A program made the translations under genes and the position numbers. The notes below the pieces were generated by a model. That model was not told where the DNA came from, ran no database searches, and saw only the letters and a program-made list of their open reading frames with translations. Positions 31,756-35,150 of a stretch of 35,150 nucleotides of DNA are shown one piece after another. The first letter of the stretch is position 1; the number at the start of each line of letters is the position of its first letter. The DNA is from Conexibacter sp. (GTDB taxonomy: Bacteria > Actinomycetota > Thermoleophilia > Solirubrobacterales > Solirubrobacteraceae), in the NCBI GenBank assembly GCA_025964325.1, contig JAOPZA010000135.1, positions 1 to 35,150 on the forward strand. The letters run 5' to 3'.

Positions 31756-32179
31756 GCCGTCTCTCCATCGCGACGTGCTCGATCCCGGCCTCGACGAACA
31801 CGCGGCCGCGTTCCTCGTACCCGGCGGCCAGGTAGAGCTCGCGGGCGTAGGTCTGCGCGTGCAGCACCATCCGCCGGGCGCCGGCCGCGAGCGCCTCGCG
31901 GTCGGCCTCCTCCAGCAGCAGCGTCGCGATCCCCTCGCGCCGGGCCGCGACGTCCACGGCGAGGCGGCTGAACTGGACCGTGCGATCGACGAACAGCAGC
32001 CGGCACGTCCCGATCACGCGGCCGTCGCGCACGGCCACGAGGTGGAGCGCCTCGTCGTCGCGGCCGTCGATCTCCTCGTGCTTCGGCACGCCCTGCTCGA
32101 CGCAGAAGACGCGATCGCGGAGGTCGAGCGCCGCCGCCATCTCCTGCTCCCCGCCGACACGACGGATCCCGACGCTCAC
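31748..32179 (-). CDS. GNAT-family N-acetyltransferase
   Basis: A 143-residue acetyl-CoA-dependent acetyltransferase, with the GTG at 32179 as the most plausible start; the frame is open for 64 codons further, without coding character. The N-terminal part is ALDLRDRVFCVEQGVPKHEEID, similar to ElaA/YjcF-like members. The acetyl-CoA-binding core has VIGTCRLLFVDRTVQFSRLAVDVAARREGIATLLLEEAD (the R/Q-x-x-G-x-G/A element is RREGIA). YARELYLAAGYEERG follows. The substrate is unknown. It is the first gene of the operon with galT-like, dtd and the unknown protein, divergent from the helicase. Confidence 0.87.
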   Translation of the reverse strand: MSVGIRRVGGEQEMAAALDLRDRVFCVEQGVPKHEEIDGRDDEALHLVAVRDGRVIGTCRLLFVDRTVQFSRLAVDVAARREGIATLLLEEADREALAAGARRMVLHAQTYARELYLAAGYEERGRVFVEAGIEHVAMERRLA

Positions 32180-32288
32180 GACGAGACCGGCAGGCGGTTG
32201 CGGAAGGAGGCGCGCATCGCCGGAAGCTTGGCATATCGATGGATTCACGCGCCCTATCTGCTTCAATACGACTATCCTGCTGTGTTGA

Positions 32289-32370
32289 ACGGGGGAAGCT
32301 GGTGAGGAAGCCCCCCCGTGCCCGGTTCGCACCGGACCTCTGAGTCGCCTGGACGCTTCACCGCGACTCA
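32289..32370 (+). ncRNA. Structured leader (three hairpins) upstream of the helicase gene
   Basis: Within the 242-bp divergent gap, three stem-loops follow one another. P1 (32289-32319) has a 7-bp ACGGGGG/CCCCCGT stem and an inner GCT/AGC helix. P2 (32322-32335) has a 5-bp stem CCGGT/ACCGG. P3 (32341-32370) has a perfect 8-bp TGAGTCGC/GCGACTCA stem with a 14-nt loop. The A+T-rich stretch at about 32230-32285 before them could hold the promoter. The region fits a cis-regulatory RNA or a small RNA; no known riboswitch class was recognised. Confidence 0.45.
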
Positions 32371-32421
32371 CCTCTCATCGCAAAGGCAACGTCCGACCCG
32401 AGGCACGCCTGCTCGCCGTTT

Positions 32422-35150
32422 ATGGCTGACCCAACGCCCTTTCCCGACCCCGGCGCCATCAGAAGCGCTGAACGCTTCACGCGCGAACGCTTCGTCCACG
32501 AAGGCGAGGAGATCGCCGACGCGCTCGCGCCCGGCAGCGCACGTCGCCGTGCGCTCGATGCCGCGTTGGCCGAGATCGCGGCCGGCGCGAGAGCGCCGTC
32601 GGTGGCCTGGCGGCGCGAGTACGGGCTCCTGCTGGGGCTCGAGCGCCTGCTCAGCGACGACGAGCCGCGCCTCGCCGACGGCACGCTGCTGAACCCGCAC
32701 CAGGTCGACGCGCTCTCGGGCACGCTGACCGCTTTGATGGCCGAGGCCCAGCGCACCGGAAACGGCAACGGCAACGGCAAGGCGAACGGTGCGTCCGAGT
32801 CCGCCGCGGCCAGCGCCGAGGCGCAGCTCGCCTCCGCGGCGATCCCCGGCGAGGAGGAGCTGGAGCTCGAGGAGGGCGAGCCGGACGAGGAGCCGCAGGA
32901 CTGGCAGGACGACTCGTCCGAGGACGACGACGTCCAGATGGCCGAGCAGCCGGAGGACCCGAACGCCGCCAGACGGTTCTGGTTCGAGCATGCGACCGGC
33001 GCCGGCAAGACGGTCGCCGCGCTCGGCTTCGTCGAGGCCTCGCGCACCGGCGGCGTCCTGATCCTGACCCACCGCCGCAACCTCGTCGACCAGTTCAACG
33101 GCGAGCTCAGAGACCGTGGCTACGCGGCGCGCATCGCGCCGCCCCTGCTGGCCGGCAGAGACAACCCGAGAGGGCCGGTGACGGTCGAGACCTACCAGTG
33201 GTTCGTCCGCAACGCCGGCAGAATCTCCGACGCCTACTCGGTCGTCATCTGCGACGAGGCGCACACCGCGCTGGGCGAGAAGACGAGCGCCGCGATCCGC
33301 GCCTGGGGCGGCCCCGTCTTCGTCGGGATGACCGCGACCGGCGCGCTGATCGCGCGCCACGTGACCGACCTCTTCCCGACGCAGACCTCGCGCTTCGACC
33401 TCGCGCAAGCCGCGCGCCGCGGCGTCATCTCGCCGCTGCGCTGCATCCGCATCCCGCCGGGTCCGGGCGTCCGCACGATCGCCAAGGTGCCGCTGCGCCG
33501 GGGCGAGGTCGACACCGAGTTCGACCAGGACCTGCTGGCCGAGCTGCTGGACCAGCTGCCCTTCAACCTCGCGATCGCCGACCTCTACAGAACCCGCTTC
33601 AACGGCGTCCCCGGCGTCGTCTACACCGCCGGCGTGCGGCACGCGTACAACGTCGCGCAGGCGTTCCGCGACCTCGGGATGAAGGCGCAGGCCGTCTCCG
33701 GCGAGACGCCGAAGCGCGAGCTGGCGCGGATCCTGGCCGACTACGAGGCCGGCAGAATCGACGTGCTGATCAACGCGCAGCTGCTCGCCGAGGGCTGGAA
33801 CTCGCCGCGCGCGACCGTCTGCATGCACCTCGCGCCGACCGCGTCGAGACGCATCTACCAGCAGCGCGTCGGGCGCGTCACGCGCCGCCACCCCGGCAAG
33901 GAGGCGGGCATCGTCGTCGACTTCGTCCACCCCGCGACGAGACACGACGACCCCGTCGTCACGCTCCACTCGCTGCTCGACCGCGACGTCTACCGCGGCG
34001 GCGCGATCGTCGTCGGCCCGGTGCGCCGCGGTCGCGGCCGCCGCGTGCGCGTCGAGCGCCGCGTCCTGCCGGTCACGCCCGAGGAGGAGCGGCGCGCCGA
34101 GGTCTTCGAGCGCGAGCTGTGGCGGATCGCCGTCGACCACCTCGACTACGGCGAGCAGCACGTCTGGGCCGCGCTCGCCGGCGCCCGCGTCGCGCCGAAC
34201 GGCTGGCGGCGGGCGAAGGCGATGCTGCACTTCGACAGAAACGGCGAGCTGAAGCGGCGCTTCCTGATCACGGCCGTGCAGCGCAACCGCAACGCGCAGC
34301 TGCGCCTGCGCGCGCTGCAGGAGATCGCCGCCGCGCGCGACGCCGAGGCGTTCGACACCGCGATCGACATCATGGCCGGCTGGCCGCGCGACGAGCGCCG
34401 CGAGGGCGTCAAGATCATGCTGCAGGCGCTGGCCGAGAAGAGAATCGGCCGCCGCGACCAGGCGAACGCGTGGATCTGGCGGATGGCCGAGTACACCCGC
34501 GAGGTGCACGAGGAGTACGCCGTCCAGCGCTGGCCCGAGACGAAGCGGCTGCTGGGGCTGCTGGTGAACTCCTCCGGGGGCGCGCACGCGCGCAACGCCC
34601 GTAGGCTGGTCCACGCCTCCCGCAGACAGGATCGCCGCCTCTCCGCCGCGCTGCTCGCGGCTGCGCTCGCGCACACGCCGGAGGCCGAGGAGGCGCTCCG
34701 CGGAGCGCGCACGCGGATGGCGCGCAAGCCGTCGGCGCTGGCCCGCGAGCTGCTGCGCAACTTCCCGAAGGGCCGCCGCTCGCGCGGTGCCCGCCGGCGG
34801 CGCAAGGGCGCGAAGGAGGGCGTGGCCGACGAGGCGCTGCTCGAGACGACGGCGACCGGCGCGGTCGACGACGACGGGCACGACGACCTCGACTTCGACG
34901 ACACGATCGACGACGCCGTGCTCGGTCGTGACGCGTGGGACGACGACGATGACGACGACGCGGACGACGACGACGCCGATGCCGCGAAGGCGGCGCAGGA
35001 GGCCGAGCCGGTCGAGATGCACCGCGGCCGGCGGCGCGTGCGGATGGACGACGACCCGGACGTGGCGCCGCTGCCGAAGCAGCCCTCGCGCCGGCGCGGC
35101 TCGCGCTCGCGCAGGGGCGGCGGCGGAGCCGGCGCCGACGGGGCGGCCGA
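32422..35150 (+). CDS. SF2 DEAD/DEAH-box helicase with acidic insert and tail (incomplete 3' end)
   Basis: The open frame starts at the ATG at 32422 and runs off the window (909 codons seen). A Q-motif-like LNPHQVDAL (about 90-98) is followed by an acidic, Gly/Asn- and Glu/Asp-rich stretch (about 111-180). Then come motif I ATGAGKT (191-197), motif II DEAH (278-281), motif III GMTATG (302-307), and domain 2 with NAQLLAEGWNSP and the arginine-finger motif QQRVGRVTRR. This layout resembles RadD/XPB-like SF2 translocases. An Arg/Leu-rich helical region (about 540-800) comes next, then an acidic tail with runs of Asp (DDDDDDADDDDADA), then basic low-complexity sequence. It is probably involved in DNA or RNA remodelling; the substrate is unknown. 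Confidence 0.9.
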   Translation, partial: MADPTPFPDPGAIRSAERFTRERFVHEGEEIADALAPGSARRRALDAALAEIAAGARAPSVAWRREYGLLLGLERLLSDDEPRLADGTLLNPHQVDALSGTLTALMAEAQRTGNGNGNGKANGASESAAASAEAQLASAAIPGEEELELEEGEPDEEPQDWQDDSSEDDDVQMAEQPEDPNAARRFWFEHATGAGKTVAALGFVEASRTGGVLILTHRRNLVDQFNGELRDRGYAARIAPPLLAGRDNPRGPVTVETYQWFVRNAGRISDAYSVVICDEAHTALGEKTSAAIRAWGGPVFVGMTATGALIARHVTDLFPTQTSRFDLAQAARRGVISPLRCIRIPPGPGVRTIAKVPLRRGEVDTEFDQDLLAELLDQLPFNLAIADLYRTRFNGVPGVVYTAGVRHAYNVAQAFRDLGMKAQAVSGETPKRELARILADYEAGRIDVLINAQLLAEGWNSPRATVCMHLAPTASRRIYQQRVGRVTRRHPGKEAGIVVDFVHPATRHDDPVVTLHSLLDRDVYRGGAIVVGPVRRGRGRRVRVERRVLPVTPEEERRAEVFERELWRIAVDHLDYGEQHVWAALAGARVAPNGWRRAKAMLHFDRNGELKRRFLITAVQRNRNAQLRLRALQEIAAARDAEAFDTAIDIMAGWPRDERREGVKIMLQALAEKRIGRRDQANAWIWRMAEYTREVHEEYAVQRWPETKRLLGLLVNSSGGAHARNARRLVHASRRQDRRLSAALLAAALAHTPEAEEALRGARTRMARKPSALARELLRNFPKGRRSRGARRRRKGAKEGVADEALLETTATGAVDDDGHDDLDFDDTIDDAVLGRDAWDDDDDDDADDDDADAAKAAQEAEPVEMHRGRRRVRMDDDPDVAPLPKQPSRRRGSRSRRGGGGAGADGAA

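Noticed and set aside
32290-32335. Cobalamin riboswitch (GGGAAGC...GGTG resemblance)
   Set aside because: The conserved CCGCNACTG core and the B12 box are missing, so the match is superficial. The 6C RNA motif was also considered, but only one C-run is present.
32368-35022. 884-codon minus-strand open frame opposite the helicase
   Set aside because: The plus strand encodes clear SF2 motifs in order; the opposite frame is low-complexity.

Overview
The window is a stretch of very GC-rich bacterial chromosome with tightly packed genes, GTG and TTG starts, and GC-rich intercistronic hairpins without U-tracts. The genes are actinobacterial in type: an rpsF-ssb-rpsR-rplI-dnaB cluster, an MprAB/PepD-like stress module, a class E-like sortase, a trehalose-forming GT4 enzyme of the TreT type and infA away from the ribosomal-protein operons. 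A deep-branching actinobacterium (Thermoleophilia, Solirubrobacterales or Conexibacter-like) is my best guess. That placement is inference from gene content, not from a marker alignment.

Layout. 1-5153 (minus): start of a sulfatase, then the replication/ribosome cluster rpsF-ssb-rpsR-rplI-dnaB-purA. A single-pass membrane protein diverges at 5212. 5772-12062 (minus): one long same-strand run of response regulator, sensor kinase, HtrA lipoprotein protease, TreT-type trehalose synthase and GT20 trehalose-6-phosphate synthase. The kinase/protease junction carries an 89-bp-period tandem duplication. 12161-15047 (plus): a membrane protein with a degenerate M28 domain, a sortase and a small FlgM-like protein. 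15029-19543 (minus): mscS, a class A penicillin-binding protein, infA and thiL. 19542-24284 (plus): PIG-V-like mannosyltransferase, HAD hydrolase, CPBP protease, L,D-transpeptidase and pyrE. 24281-25578 (minus): a FUSC-like membrane protein and tRNA-Arg(CCU). 25678-29555 (plus): a peptide/nickel-type ABC importer (permease, binding protein, permease) without ATPase genes. 29646-32179 (minus): GNAT, GalT-like, D-aminoacyl-tRNA deacylase and an unknown protein in one operon. 32422-end (plus): a large SF2 helicase, incomplete, with a structured leader.

How the parts fit. Much of the window concerns the cell envelope (PBP, L,D-transpeptidase, sortase, MscS, HtrA with its two-component system, CPBP protease, PIG-V-like enzyme). 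Trehalose synthesis directly follows the envelope-stress module, which suggests shared stress control. The rest is housekeeping.

No CRISPR array, insertion sequence, prophage or obvious horizontally acquired island was seen. No stretch longer than about 250 bases lacks a gene. The most notable unexplained structures are the 89-bp tandem duplication that made a 30-codon coupling ORF between kinase and protease, the three-hairpin leader of the helicase gene, the set of three related hairpins between converging operons at 29573-29658, and a perfect 9-bp inverted repeat between the tRNA and the ABC importer.
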